Assembly: GCA_009788065.1 (NCBI GenBank)
Contig: WQSF01000011.1
Location: forward strand, 1 to 41,334
Length of the DNA: 41,334 nt
Direction: 5' to 3'
From: Treponema sp.
GTDB lineage: Bacteria > Spirochaetota > Spirochaetia > Treponematales > Breznakiellaceae
In this document: positions 17,529 through 28,264 of the stretch, one piece after another
Layout of the letters: each line of letters begins with the position of its first letter
Position numbering within the stretch: the stretch's first letter is position 1
Made by a program: the position numbers and the translations under genes
The notes under the pieces: model-generated
The model's database searches: none
What the model saw: only the letters and a program-made list of their open reading frames with translations
Told to the model about the DNA's origin: nothing

Positions 17529-20500
17529 TTACCAAAAGACCAGTTTCCCGCGGTCGCTTACAAATCCCGATTCTTTAAAACTTCCGGCAAAAATGCTTTT
17601 TGCGCCCTCCACGCCGTTAATTTTTTCTACAACAATTTTCTTTTCAGGCATTACGTTTCTTGTCCTGGGTATTTTTAAAAGCGCGATTAGAGCCGGTATG
17701 TCAGGATCATTCGCCCCTATATGGATTTGCAGTTCCTTGCCGTTTTTAGCGCAAACCGCGATTAGCGCCGCGCCTTTAAAATATAATCGGTTGCCTGCGC
17801 TTCTTGCGCATAATTTATACCTCAATCCTTCAATCTCAAGCCCCGCGATGCTTGCCGGATCCGCCGCGTTCATCCAGTAAATATCGTTAATACTTTCGGC
17901 ATGCTCAAGCTGCGCGGCGATTGAAGGGGAAGCAAACTGAAGTGAATTAATACCTGTAAAAAATCTGCCTGTTACAAGTTCGCCTGCAAGTTCCATCCTT
18001 CGCATTGCAGGTAACAGTTTTGACCATGAAAAAACATGAGCTTCGTGTTCAAGAAGCGGACGGCAGAGGATTCCCCGGCGGCTTAATAAAAGTCTTACAC
18101 GGTCGCGGTTAATGGAATCTTCTTCGATTGGATCAATTTCTGCCTGAGACGGAGATTCAAGTTCGTCCATTAAAAGTGAAAACCAATTTCCGTGGACGGG
18201 CGCTCCTGTTTTCCAAAGATTTTTTAACGCTCCGGGGATGCGTCTTTGCCTTCCAAACGCGGGGGCGGTTTCCATATTCTGCGGCATTTCAATTTCTTTG
18301 GGAATATAGCCGAATTCTGCGCCTCTTCTTGCAGGATCGAAAGTGTCCGCGCTGAGATTTCCATTCCATGTTTCATGCCATAACGCTTTGGCGCAGGCGC
18401 GGCTGTCAATATTAAGCTTGTTTTTTATTTCCCAAAAATCTCTTGGACGGCTGAAAAACCCGGATATTATTAAACGCGTCATTTCTGTATCAGGCTCTTT
18501 TTTCTTGTTTTCAAAAACTAAATCAAGGTCTTCTGGGCGGCAAAAACCTGTTCGTTCATTACCGGCGCCGTACCAGACGAGCTGCCCTTCGCGTATCATA
18601 CGGTTTAATTTTTCTGGATCGTAAGACGGATTTCTTGCCTGAAGGAGTTCCGTTTCCCATAACTTTACGGGAGCTGTCCACGTGTAAAGGCTTTTTTCAA
18701 AATTTTCTTTTGTGTTACCGTAAAATCCCTGCCGAAGAGCGAGGAATGGCGCAAGCAATTCAAGCTGTCTTTCCTTGATAACCGGGCGTTCTTTTTTTCG
18801 CGATATACGCAGCAGCAATTCAAGGTTTTCACGGTCGCAAATCATTGACGAAAGGGTTTCATGCGGGTCTGTTAATATTTCAACATCGCATATAACTTCA
18901 TCAACTTCCGAAAGAGCGCCGAGCGCGTCTTTTACTTCCGCTTCTGTCGCGCCGAAGACCGCGCGTATCCGCTCCAGGGAAACAGGACCTTCATAACGGA
19001 GCCACTGCCCTAAAAGGTTTAAAGGCTCGTCGATCCATGTCTTCTCCCATTCGCGGTGGACAACAGACGCAAGAGACGCTCCGTTGCGCGTAATGGTTTT
19101 AATTTTACACTCGTCAATTTTATCTGTTAACTGCCGGGGCAGTGTTTCGTAAAGAGTCTGCCATTCATCATACGGAATCGCGGCGCGTTCCTTAACCCAT
19201 TCAGAAAGTGAAAGTACGTCATCAGGCGCATAACCTGTTTTTTCTCTTCTAAGCCGGCTTGTAAAATTGTCAATAACTTCCTGTTTTAACGCGGGACGAA
19301 GCTGTGAATTATTTATCGCTTCTTCTATGACTTTATCTGAAAGAGTTGCGCTCGCGCCTTTTGCCAGATCTTTTCTTTCGTCATATTCGTACATGAAAGC
19401 ATTAGTTTCTTCTCTTACAACATCTCTTGAAAACGGACTTGGGCAGGCTGTATGAAAAAATGACACGGTAATACTTCCGTCGTTAATTGCCAGAACCAGG
19501 TCTTTAAAACCGTTCATGTCGAATGTGTCAACAAGACAGCATCTCCATGCTTCGGCGGTGACAGGAAAACCGTCTTCACCGGCTACAGAATCAAAAAGCC
19601 GTTTTGATCTTTGGCGCATGATCCAAAGCGGCGTTCTCTTTCCAAACGGCGCTTTTGGAAGCAGCATGCTTCTTTCAGCGGCTTCACGAAAATTGGCGCC
19701 GAAAACGCCGGAAGATTCAAGCCGGTTTCTGAAAAGCCTTTCCGCGCGCGTTACAGTGCCTGTGTCTGTTCTTGAAAGCGCCGACAAAGCTCTGCGGACA
19801 ATGTCTTCCAGCGTTTTTGCCGTTTCTTCCACGCCGAGACGCGGAATTAAAAAAAGTATGTTATTGTCAGATGAAAATTGCGCAACCCTAAGTTTAACAA
19901 TTTCTTCCAGTTCGGCGCTTAAGGCAAGAGAGAGCGGATAATTTATCTGTCCGCCGCGGAAACTGTGTAAAACTACAGAACAAAAATCCCTGTTTAGTTC
20001 TGTTTCCGTAATTATTTCTATTACGATATTTTTATTATCAGGTAATTCAATCCCTCTTTGTGAAGAGCGCTGTAAATCTAAAAAACTTTTTAAAGAGCTT
20101 GCTGCCTGATCTGACAAACCTTTTTTAATACATTCCGTTTTATTGTATTCTCCCAAAATGGAAAGCAGTCTTTCTGTTAAATTTTTACTTCGGAACTGCA
20201 TTTCTCCTTTCCAGAACGGAATAAAATCGGCTTTTCTTTCAAGCGGCGTTACTTCTACGGCTTCAGAAGTTATGCTTGTAATCAGCCAGCCGCGCGCGCC
20301 GAAATCAAAACGGTCTCCTATGGAACGTTCCCAGACAAATTCTTCGTCAAGCTCGCCCATCTTTGAGCCGTCCGCAAGACGCAGGGAATAATGCCCCCTG
20401 TTGGCGATAACTCCGCTTGATGTGTAGAGCAGGGTGGCGGTTCCGTCCAACACTCCGATTTTTTCTTCGATTTTATCAAGCCAGATACGCGGTTTAACGT

Positions 20501-21935
20501 CGCGTAACCTGCCGTTTTCACCGAGTCCAGCCAGCATCCGTACAGTCCTGATATATGAATCGTAATTAAGAGTTCTAAATATATAAAAAGTTTTTATCAG
20601 CGAATAAAGCTCTTCTATGCTTCTGTCTTTTTCACAGCAGAGCGCAAGTACCGTTTGGGCAAGTATATCCTGAGGATTTTCGACAGGATAAATTTCTTCG
20701 ATATCTTTTTCATCAACCGCGCTCTTTAAGGCTGAGGCGATCAGCAGATCCATGCTGTGAAAAGCAAACAGTCTTCCCCTGCTTGTCTGCCCGACACCGT
20801 GTCCCGAACGTCCGATCCGCTGAAGCGTCTGCGACACACTGCCCGGGCTTCCTGCAAGCACAACTTCATCAATGTCGCCGATGTCTATTCCAAGTTCCAG
20901 AGAAGCTGTCGCGACTACGCACGGCAGTCTTCCTTCGGCAAGCCCTTTTTCCACGCTTCTTCTAAGTTCTTTAGACAGGGAACCGTGGTGGGGATACGCG
21001 ACCGCCGCACCCGCTTCGCGTCCCGGAGGATTTCCGTGACGCGCAAACAATACAGAGGCTTCATTGTTTAAGAAAAAACATAATCGTTCCGCCCTCCGCC
21101 TTGATTCTGCAAAAACAAGCAGAGTCGCGCCTTCCCAGATGCGTCTTAAAATATAATTGATTAAAGGTGAATAGCGGGTAACAGATTGTTTTCCGTCATC
21201 CGCCTGTTCGGATAGCTCCGGGTATTCAATGTTAAACTCTATTTTCTTTTCCGCAGGAACGGACGCGATGTTCACCTTTCTGCCTATACCGCCTGTAAAA
21301 TCAGCCGCCGTCTGCGGGTTGCGGACAGTCGCGGAAAGACTGATCCTTTGGAACTCTCCTGCGATATGGGAAAGCCTGTCAATCTGGCAGGAAAGATACG
21401 CGCCCCTTTTATTTCCAATCAGCGCGTGGATTTCGTCGATTATAAGGCATTTAACATTGGAAAGAATCTGCCTGCCTTTAGGGTTTAAAAGAATGATGGC
21501 AAGGCTTTCAGGTGTAAGCGCCAATATTGAAGGCGGATGAATAAAGAACCGTCTGCGCGCGGATTGAGGCGTATCCCCTGATCGTGTTTCAACATGCACA
21601 GGCGGAAATTGTAATCCTTCTTTTTCAAAACGCGTTTTAATGGCGGCTAACGGCAGGAGCAAATTTCGTTTAATATCTTCGTTTAACGCTTTAAGAGGCG
21701 AGACATACAGCACGGAAAGTTTCTCGGCGTTATATTTTTGTTTACCGTCGGAACAAAAACGCGACAGAGCCGAAAGAAAGGCTGTTAAAGTTTTACCGCT
21801 GCCTGTCGGCGCGATTGCAAGAACATTTTCTCCTTTTTCGATTAAAGGCCAGGCTTCTGCCTGAACTCCTGTAGGATTTCCGTATGTTTCGGTAAACCAG
21901 CTACGAATTATCGGATGAAAGCTCTGAGGCAGCAT
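17529..21935 (-). CDS. lhr: Lhr-family DEAD/DEAH helicase
   Basis: GVQAEAWPLIEKGENVLAIAPTGSGKTLTAFL (Walker A), CLIIDEIHAL (DEAH-like), SLSATVRNP, LQRIGRSGHG; very long (1468 aa) with Lhr-type C-terminal domains. Confidence 0.92.
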   Translation of the reverse strand: MLPQSFHPIIRSWFTETYGNPTGVQAEAWPLIEKGENVLAIAPTGSGKTLTAFLSALSRFCSDGKQKYNAEKLSVLYVSPLKALNEDIKRNLLLPLAAIKTRFEKEGLQFPPVHVETRSGDTPQSARRRFFIHPPSILALTPESLAIILLNPKGRQILSNVKCLIIDEIHALIGNKRGAYLSCQIDRLSHIAGEFQRISLSATVRNPQTAADFTGGIGRKVNIASVPAEKKIEFNIEYPELSEQADDGKQSVTRYSPLINYILRRIWEGATLLVFAESRRRAERLCFFLNNEASVLFARHGNPPGREAGAAVAYPHHGSLSKELRRSVEKGLAEGRLPCVVATASLELGIDIGDIDEVVLAGSPGSVSQTLQRIGRSGHGVGQTSRGRLFAFHSMDLLIASALKSAVDEKDIEEIYPVENPQDILAQTVLALCCEKDRSIEELYSLIKTFYIFRTLNYDSYIRTVRMLAGLGENGRLRDVKPRIWLDKIEEKIGVLDGTATLLYTSSGVIANRGHYSLRLADGSKMGELDEEFVWERSIGDRFDFGARGWLITSITSEAVEVTPLERKADFIPFWKGEMQFRSKNLTERLLSILGEYNKTECIKKGLSDQAASSLKSFLDLQRSSQRGIELPDNKNIVIEIITETELNRDFCSVVLHSFRGGQINYPLSLALSAELEEIVKLRVAQFSSDNNILFLIPRLGVEETAKTLEDIVRRALSALSRTDTGTVTRAERLFRNRLESSGVFGANFREAAERSMLLPKAPFGKRTPLWIMRQRSKRLFDSVAGEDGFPVTAEAWRCCLVDTFDMNGFKDLVLAINDGSITVSFFHTACPSPFSRDVVREETNAFMYEYDERKDLAKGASATLSDKVIEEAINNSQLRPALKQEVIDNFTSRLRREKTGYAPDDVLSLSEWVKERAAIPYDEWQTLYETLPRQLTDKIDECKIKTITRNGASLASVVHREWEKTWIDEPLNLLGQWLRYEGPVSLERIRAVFGATEAEVKDALGALSEVDEVICDVEILTDPHETLSSMICDRENLELLLRISRKKERPVIKERQLELLAPFLALRQGFYGNTKENFEKSLYTWTAPVKLWETELLQARNPSYDPEKLNRMIREGQLVWYGAGNERTGFCRPEDLDLVFENKKKEPDTEMTRLIISGFFSRPRDFWEIKNKLNIDSRACAKALWHETWNGNLSADTFDPARRGAEFGYIPKEIEMPQNMETAPAFGRQRRIPGALKNLWKTGAPVHGNWFSLLMDELESPSQAEIDPIEEDSINRDRVRLLLSRRGILCRPLLEHEAHVFSWSKLLPAMRRMELAGELVTGRFFTGINSLQFASPSIAAQLEHAESINDIYWMNAADPASIAGLEIEGLRYKLCARSAGNRLYFKGAALIAVCAKNGKELQIHIGANDPDIPALIALLKIPRTRNVMPEKKIVVEKINGVEGAKSIFAGSFKESGFVSDRGKLVFW

Positions 21936-22920
21936 AATTAAAACACCGAATTAAATGTCCGTCTTTAATTTTTTCAAGTCCGGGATGTTCATTCAAACAC
22001 TGCTGTATTGCGTTAGGACACCTCGCCGCGAAAGAACAGCCTCCTCCTCCGGTATTTTCTTTGCGTTCTTTGCCGGACATTCGGTTCAAACTCTGCGGCT
22101 GCGCTGAAAATTCCTTGGAAACACCGCTTGCTGAAGAAAATAAAAGTTTTGTATAAGGATGCAGTCCTTCGCGGTATAAATCGGACGCGGGAGCTTCTTC
22201 CATCAGCTCGCCCTTGTACATAACACCGATTCGATCGCAAAAATAACAGGCGACTTTTAAATCATGGGCGATAAATAAAAACGAGATATTTCTTTTCTTT
22301 CTAATGTCGAGTAACAGATTTAATATCTGCCCCTGGATACTGACGTCAAGCGCCGAAACAACTTCATCGCATATTAAAACTTCAGGCTCCATTAAAAGAG
22401 AGCGCGCGATGGAAATACGCTGTCTCTGCCCGCCTGAAAATTCCGAAGGTCTTTTTTCCAAATCGCCTTCCTGAAGCCCGACTTCTTGCAATATCCCGGA
22501 CGCTTTCTGTCTGAGTTCTTTTTCGCTTACACCTCTTTTTCTTAACGGTTTTCTGCACCCGGAGACCAGCACTTCATAAACATTCATTCTTGGATTAAGC
22601 GATTTTGCGGGATCCTGAAAAACATAGCGGACTTTTTCGCGGTACTGCCTTAACACTTCTTTTCTCAGAGATGAGACAGCCAGAGTTTCGTCTCCATAAT
22701 AGAATAAAATCTCTCCTGAATCGGCTTCATACATTCGCACTAACATACGCGCCGTAGTAGTCTTCCCGCAGCCCGATTCACCCACAAGCCCGTACGCTTC
22801 GTTTTTGCCGATTGAAAAGGAAATATCATTAACCGCGTTTACAAAACGCCCGAAGCGGGAAAAAAATCCCGCCTCAAGATTAAAACGTTTATAAAGATTG
22901 GAAACAGTTAAAACCGGCAT
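21901..22920 (-). CDS. Oligopeptide/dipeptide ABC transporter ATP-binding protein (OppF/DppF-like)
   Basis: GLVGESGCGKTTTARML (Walker A), YVFQDPAKSLNPRM, EFSGGQRQRISIARSLLMEPEVLICDEVVSALD, C-terminal oligo_HPY-like CxxxxRCPNAIQQC. Confidence 0.93.
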   Translation of the reverse strand: MPVLTVSNLYKRFNLEAGFFSRFGRFVNAVNDISFSIGKNEAYGLVGESGCGKTTTARMLVRMYEADSGEILFYYGDETLAVSSLRKEVLRQYREKVRYVFQDPAKSLNPRMNVYEVLVSGCRKPLRKRGVSEKELRQKASGILQEVGLQEGDLEKRPSEFSGGQRQRISIARSLLMEPEVLICDEVVSALDVSIQGQILNLLLDIRKKRNISFLFIAHDLKVACYFCDRIGVMYKGELMEEAPASDLYREGLHPYTKLLFSSASGVSKEFSAQPQSLNRMSGKERKENTGGGGCSFAARCPNAIQQCLNEHPGLEKIKDGHLIRCFNYAASELSSDNS

Positions 22921-22926
22921 AAATCC

Positions 22927-22932
22927 ATTATA
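22927..22932 (-). promoter_or_regulatory. -10 box TATAAT of the OppF-like gene (predicted leaderless)
   Basis: Minus-strand TATAAT (22932-22927), GGATTT, then ATG at 22920; no SD. Confidence 0.5.
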
Positions 22933-22961
22933 TTGATATATCCTGTTTTTTCCTATATACT
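22933..22961 (+). promoter_or_regulatory. secA promoter (predicted leaderless)
   Basis: TTGATA (22933-22938), N17, TATACT (22956-22961), then the ATG at 22968; predicted +1 falls on the A of AUG. Confidence 0.7.
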
Positions 22962-22967
22962 TGCGGC

Positions 22968-25739
22968 ATGTTTGAAAAGTTTTTTAAAGCGCTGTTCGGC
23001 TCCCAGCAGGAGCGGGATGTTAAAGCCCTTCAACCGATATTAAAATACGTAAATGAAAAAGAGGAGTGGGCAAAGTCCCTTTCGCCTGAAGATTTTCCAC
23101 GTCAAACCGAATTGTTCCGCCAAAGATATAAAAACGGCGAAAGCCTTGACAGTATTCTGCCTGAAGCGTTCGCTCTGGCAAGAGAAGCCGCGCTGCGCGC
23201 TCTCGGCGAGCGTCCCTACGATACGCAGGTGCTCGGCTCCATCGTTCTGCACCACGGGAAAATAGCGGAATTAAAAACCGGCGAAGGTAAAACTTTAATG
23301 GTTGTCGCTCCGGCTTATCTTAACGCCATTTCAAGAGACGGTATCCATGTCGTTACTGTTAACGATTATCTTGCAAGCCGCGACGCGGAATGGATGAGAC
23401 CGATATTCACATATCTTGGTTTAACTGTCGGGACTATTTTGTCGCACATGGATAACGCGCAGAGAAAAGAAAATTATAATTGCGACGTAACCTACGGAAC
23501 AAACAATGAATTCGGTTTCGATTACCTGCGCGACAATATGCACCGGGATATGGAAAGCAGGGTTCAGCGGGGGCATAATTACTGTATCGTAGATGAAATT
23601 GACTCCATATTAATTGACGAAGCCAGAACCCCGCTTATTATTTCAGGCGCCGCCGAAGACGATACTTTTAAATTCGCCGAAGTCGATAAACTTTTGGGCG
23701 GGCTTTGCGAAATTCAAAAAAAAGAAAACGGCGAATATCCCGATGAAACTCAAGGCGAGGAAGTCATAGGCGATTATAAAATAAACGAAAAAAATAAAAA
23801 TATTTCTTTTAGTAATCAAGGGCTTGCCAATATAGAAGAAGTTCTTAAAAAGCGAAGCCTTATTAAAGGCGCGATTGTAGACGAAGAAAACTTTGAATAT
23901 ATTCATTATTTTACGCAGGCGCTAAGAGCCCATAAACTTTTTCATATTGACGTTGATTATGTGGTTGACGACGGACAAGTTCAAATTGTAGATGAATTTA
24001 CAGGACGTATTTTACACGGCAGACGTTATTCCGACGGGCTTCATCAGGCTATCGAGGCGAAAGAGCGTATTAAAATCGCACAGCGCAACAGAACTCTTGC
24101 CACAATCACCTTTCAGAATTATTTCAGATTGTATAAAAAGATTTCCGGCATGACAGGCACTGCCGATACCGAAGCTGTAGAGTTTAATAAAATTTACAAA
24201 CTGGATGTAGTTGTTGTCCCGACCAACAAACCTGTAGCCCGCATCGATGAAGACGATCTTGTTTATCTTAACGAAACCGACAAATACAAGGCGTTATGCG
24301 AAGAAATCGCCGAAGCGAATAAAAAGGGCCAGCCCATGCTGGTAGGAACAGTATCAATCGAAAAATCCGAAAAAATATCCGCTTTGCTTTCACGCAGGGG
24401 CGTAAAACACGAAGTATTAAACGCTAAAAACCACGCGCGCGAAGCTTTAATTATCGCAGAAGCCGGCGCGAAAGGCTCTGTTACAATAGCGACCAACATG
24501 GCAGGACGCGGAACCGATATAAAACTCGGCGGAAGCCCCGAATCGCGCGCGCGCAGAAGAGCCGGAACAAACGCGTCGGAAGAGCAGTACGCCGCAATTT
24601 ACAAGGAAGAATTCGAAAAATGGAAGAGCGATTACGAAGAAGTTAAATCCCTGGGCGGTTTGTATGTAATCGGTACCGAGCGCCATGAAAGCAGACGCAT
24701 TGACAACCAGCTTCGAGGCCGTTCGGGGCGGCAAGGTGATCCAGGAAAAAGCAAATTTTTCATCTCGATGGATGACGAGCTGATGCGCCTTTTTGGCGGC
24801 GAAAAAATGAAGAATATCATGACAAGGATCGGAATGACAGGAGGAGATCCGATTTTTCATCCCATGCTTAATAAAAGTATAGAAAACGCTCAGAAGAAGG
24901 TAGAGGAGCGCAACTTTGAAATACGCAAGCATCTTCTTGAATACGACGACGTATTAAACCAGCAGAGAAAATTTATTTACGAACAGCGCGACGCGATACT
25001 TGTTGACAACGATCTTAAAAAACGCGTAAATGACGCGTCCGCCGATATTACCGCGGACTTTATTGACGATTATTCAAAGTCTGTCCGCGATGATTCCGAA
25101 GCGGCTTTCAAGGAATTGACAGAACAGCTCCGCGCAAAATTCGGATATACGCTTTCTGTCGATCCTGACAGCAAGGAATATAAAAATTCCGAAACGCTCG
25201 AAAAACACATTATCGAAGATCTGGAAAAAGATTTAATAGATAAAGAAAATTTTATCGGACACGATTATCTTAATTTAATTATCAGGGACAATTATCTAAA
25301 CTCAGTGGATCGCAAGTGGCTTGATCATTTAGAGAATATGGAAGCGCTTAGAGAAGCCGTGTATCTCCGCCATTATGCGCAAAAAAACCCTCTTACGGAA
25401 TACAAAGTTGAAGGTTTCCAGATTTTTGAAAGAATGATAGAAGAAATAAGGCAGGAGATTGCCTCGCGCCTGCATCTGATACGCATACAGTTTGCCGACG
25501 GCGGACAGCGCCGCCCTGTAAGCCGTTCGATTGGCGCGAACCAGTCCGCCAGCCACAACAGTATGGCTTCCTTCGCCAGTTCCGCGGCGGGAGAACAAGC
25601 CAATACAGCGGCGTCCGCAATGCAGAAAGCCAGCCGCCCTGACGGCGCTACTGTAGTGCGCAGCCAGCCCAAGGTCGGCAGAAACGACCCTTGCCCCTGC
25701 GGCAGCGGTAAAAAGTACAAACATTGCCACGGACGTTAA
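22968..25739 (+). CDS. secA: Preprotein translocase subunit SecA
   Basis: [74 protein letters not shown]-terminal zinc motif [21 protein letters not shown]. Confidence 0.98.
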   Translation: MFEKFFKALFGSQQERDVKALQPILKYVNEKEEWAKSLSPEDFPRQTELFRQRYKNGESLDSILPEAFALAREAALRALGERPYDTQVLGSIVLHHGKIAELKTGEGKTLMVVAPAYLNAISRDGIHVVTVNDYLASRDAEWMRPIFTYLGLTVGTILSHMDNAQRKENYNCDVTYGTNNEFGFDYLRDNMHRDMESRVQRGHNYCIVDEIDSILIDEARTPLIISGAAEDDTFKFAEVDKLLGGLCEIQKKENGEYPDETQGEEVIGDYKINEKNKNISFSNQGLANIEEVLKKRSLIKGAIVDEENFEYIHYFTQALRAHKLFHIDVDYVVDDGQVQIVDEFTGRILHGRRYSDGLHQAIEAKERIKIAQRNRTLATITFQNYFRLYKKISGMTGTADTEAVEFNKIYKLDVVVVPTNKPVARIDEDDLVYLNETDKYKALCEEIAEANKKGQPMLVGTVSIEKSEKISALLSRRGVKHEVLNAKNHAREALIIAEAGAKGSVTIATNMAGRGTDIKLGGSPESRARRRAGTNASEEQYAAIYKEEFEKWKSDYEEVKSLGGLYVIGTERHESRRIDNQLRGRSGRQGDPGKSKFFISMDDELMRLFGGEKMKNIMTRIGMTGGDPIFHPMLNKSIENAQKKVEERNFEIRKHLLEYDDVLNQQRKFIYEQRDAILVDNDLKKRVNDASADITADFIDDYSKSVRDDSEAAFKELTEQLRAKFGYTLSVDPDSKEYKNSETLEKHIIEDLEKDLIDKENFIGHDYLNLIIRDNYLNSVDRKWLDHLENMEALREAVYLRHYAQKNPLTEYKVEGFQIFERMIEEIRQEIASRLHLIRIQFADGGQRRPVSRSIGANQSASHNSMASFASSAAGEQANTAASAMQKASRPDGATVVRSQPKVGRNDPCPCGSGKKYKHCHGR

Positions 25740-25759
25740 AAACTAAACATTTTTAAAAA

Positions 25760-25788
25760 TAGACAATTTTCAATTCCCGGTGTATAAT
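25760..25788 (+). promoter_or_regulatory. Sigma-70-type promoter of the M30-like lipoprotein gene
   Basis: TAGACA (25760-25765), N17, TATAAT (25783-25788); SD GGGAGA upstream of the ATG at 25830. Confidence 0.75.
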
Positions 25789-25829
25789 GCTCATTGAATG
25801 CTTATTTTTTAAGATATGGGAGAAAAATA

Positions 25830-27386
25830 ATGAAGAAGATATTAATATTCGCGGTTATCGCTGTAATTTTAACGTTATCGGTTATGTCATGCCGGTATCA
25901 ACCGCCTGAAGAAGAAGGATATTCAAGTCCGCCAAGCATAATGGAAAAAAGTTTTTGGGCTCAAGACAACAGAACTGAAACATTTTATAAAGTTAACGCA
26001 AGATGTATGGCGTGGAATTCGCGGTGCGAAGTATGGGTGGAAAAAGGAAAAGGTATAAAAGAGTCGCAAGCCGAAGCTGTCGCGGATGAATATAAAGACA
26101 AAATTTATCCAAGACTGATGGAAAGTCTTGGCTGGTATTATGTATTTTCAGATGTCGGAAAAAAATATACGATGGAAGTCGCCGATTTATTTGGAGATGC
26201 AAACGGCAGATTGACAATCCTGCTTTTGGATATACAGGACGGCTTTGTTGATATCGATACAGATCCGTATATTGCAGGATATTTTTATGCTTTAGATTTT
26301 TTTGATGATGCTTTTGTTCAAACTCAAGCTGGCGCACCCCGTTCAAATGAATGTGATATGATTTATATGGATATATACCCTTCTATTGTTGGTTCTGAAA
26401 ATTTTTACGAGACATTGGCTCATGAAATGCAGCATATGATGAATATTATTACCACCTTTTTAGTTAGAGTTGATACAAATGATAAGATATACCCAATGGA
26501 TCTTTGGATTGATGAAGGTCTTTCATCCGCCGCTGAATACCTGTATTCCGGAAAAGTAAGTCAGAATAGAGTTGACTGGTACAATCACGATAATACAGGT
26601 TATATTAGTAAGGGTGATAATTTTTATTTATGGGATAACCATAAAGCAGTTCCGCGTTCTATATTGAATGACTACGCTACTGTTAATCTTTTCTTTCAGT
26701 GGCTCAGGGTGCATTACGGTACCGATGTCTATGGAGATATTCTAATATCAATGCATAGTGATTTTAATGCTGTGTCTTCAACTACCAAAATAAACCAGGC
26801 ATGGGCAAATTTGTTTTCTGATTGGCATATAGCCAATTATCTACAGCATCCAAGTAATAAATACGGATATAAAGATGATCCTGTTTTAAAAACCGTTAAA
26901 GCGCATTATTTTAAAGAAACCGGCACTTCATTCGGGCTTTATCCCGGAGAAGCAGTTTATTCGTATTCACAGAATCAAAAGACTTTACCAACTTTTAGTT
27001 CTTCTAGTACAGTCTGGTATTACGGTTTAGGCGCAGGAAGTGTTAATAATGCATATAGCCCCGCAGGAGGCGCTCTTCTGTCTTTTAACAGAGATACAAA
27101 TCAAAACGGTAGTTCAGTCAGCGCAACAGTAACCGGAAGTACGCCGCCGCCTATTGCAAATATAAATATTAACAGCCGCTCCGCCATAAGTTCCGGGGTA
27201 TCTTCATACCGCATTGACGCCGGAGATTTACAAAGGCAAAGAGGCTTTGAAAATTCCGCTACAGACGCGCTCATATCCGGTGTAATGCGCTCTTCGCCTG
27301 TTTCCGCTAGAGGAGTTATTTCCGCTGACATGAACGGGACACTCCCTCTTAACAGGGAAGTAAAACTTGTTAGAAACGAGAGATAA
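25830..27386 (+). CDS. Lipoprotein metallopeptidase, M30 (hyicolysin)-like
   Basis: Lipobox-like signal MKKILIFAVIAVILTLSVMSC; FYETLAHEMQHMMN with downstream WIDEGLSSAAEYL (HExxH...E). Track start at 25794 trimmed to the ATG with SD. Confidence 0.8.
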   Translation: MKKILIFAVIAVILTLSVMSCRYQPPEEEGYSSPPSIMEKSFWAQDNRTETFYKVNARCMAWNSRCEVWVEKGKGIKESQAEAVADEYKDKIYPRLMESLGWYYVFSDVGKKYTMEVADLFGDANGRLTILLLDIQDGFVDIDTDPYIAGYFYALDFFDDAFVQTQAGAPRSNECDMIYMDIYPSIVGSENFYETLAHEMQHMMNIITTFLVRVDTNDKIYPMDLWIDEGLSSAAEYLYSGKVSQNRVDWYNHDNTGYISKGDNFYLWDNHKAVPRSILNDYATVNLFFQWLRVHYGTDVYGDILISMHSDFNAVSSTTKINQAWANLFSDWHIANYLQHPSNKYGYKDDPVLKTVKAHYFKETGTSFGLYPGEAVYSYSQNQKTLPTFSSSSTVWYYGLGAGSVNNAYSPAGGALLSFNRDTNQNGSSVSATVTGSTPPPIANININSRSAISSGVSSYRIDAGDLQRQRGFENSATDALISGVMRSSPVSARGVISADMNGTLPLNREVKLVRNER

Positions 27387-27803
27387 ATGAATAGGATGCG
27401 TTTTTTATTATTATTTTGCGTTCTTCTGCTTTGCGTAACGCCTGTTTTTACGCTGGGCGGCAAGGAAAAAAACGCGCCCAGATCTTTATTAGATGAAGGA
27501 ACGACATTATCTTTAACAGGAAATGAAAGACAGCCGCCTGAAGGTTTTGGTGAAATTCGCCATGTAACAGCTTCCGGGACAGTGCGCCTTGTAGGAACGG
27601 GAATGTTTAACGACCTTGTAATTTCAGGAGAGCATGAATGGTATATCGCTAAAGACGACAGGGAAAAATTGCATAATCTTCAACAGCAGTCGGTAGCGGT
27701 GGAAGGCGATGAAGCGATTATAGAGCTAAAATTATTAAATAATATGGGTTCCATCTTTAGAAGGGAGCTAAGCAATATTAAGATAATTTCAATTCGCCAA
27801 TAG
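27387..27803 (+). CDS. Small exported hypothetical protein
   Basis: Signal peptide MNRMRFLLLFCVLLLCVTPVFTLGG; ATG directly abuts the stop of the preceding gene. Confidence 0.7.
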   Translation: MNRMRFLLLFCVLLLCVTPVFTLGGKEKNAPRSLLDEGTTLSLTGNERQPPEGFGEIRHVTASGTVRLVGTGMFNDLVISGEHEWYIAKDDREKLHNLQQQSVAVEGDEAIIELKLLNNMGSIFRRELSNIKIISIRQ

Positions 27804-28263
27804 CGCTTTGGGTCATTTCGTCGCACATTTCGTTGAACTCGTTTCCGGCGTGTCCCTTGACCCATTCCCACTGCAGCGGAAACAGGCAGGCAAGCGAATC
27901 AAGTTCTGCCCAAAGGTCCTTGTTTTTAACGGGCGATTTATCGCTTGTCCTCCATGAATTGCGTTTCCATGTTTTTATCCATTCGGTTATGCCTTTTTGC
28001 ACATATTGAGAATCTGTTATAACAGACGCCTGACGCGGTATATCCGCATTCCCGGAATTGCGCATATCGTTAAGAGCGCGTAACGCCATTATAACGGCGG
28101 TTAATTCCATTCTGTTGTTGGTAGTGTTCATTTCTCCGCCCTTGTTTTTCGCGATAATTTCGTTTCCCTGAAATGTCTGCTTAATCATCACGTATGCCCA
28201 TCCACCGGGTCCGGGGTTGCCGCTGCAGCCGCCGTCTGTATAAATTTTAAATGATGCGTCCAT
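27778..28263 (-). CDS. rnhA: Ribonuclease HI
   Basis: FKIYTDGGCSGNPGPGGWAYVM, NNRMELTAVIMAL, TDSQYVQKGITEWI, WVKGHAGNEFNEMCDEM; SD GGAGG upstream of the ATG at 28263. Confidence 0.96.
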   Translation of the reverse strand: MDASFKIYTDGGCSGNPGPGGWAYVMIKQTFQGNEIIAKNKGGEMNTTNNRMELTAVIMALRALNDMRNSGNADIPRQASVITDSQYVQKGITEWIKTWKRNSWRTSDKSPVKNKDLWAELDSLACLFPLQWEWVKGHAGNEFNEMCDEMTQSAIGELKLS

Positions 28264-28264
28264 T

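Noticed and set aside
19516-19941. 141-aa ORF and other antisense ORFs inside lhr
   Set aside because: Antisense shadows of a long, well-conserved helicase gene.
22013-22240. 75-aa ORF within the ABC ATPase gene
   Set aside because: Out-of-frame on the same strand as a confident ABC ATPase.
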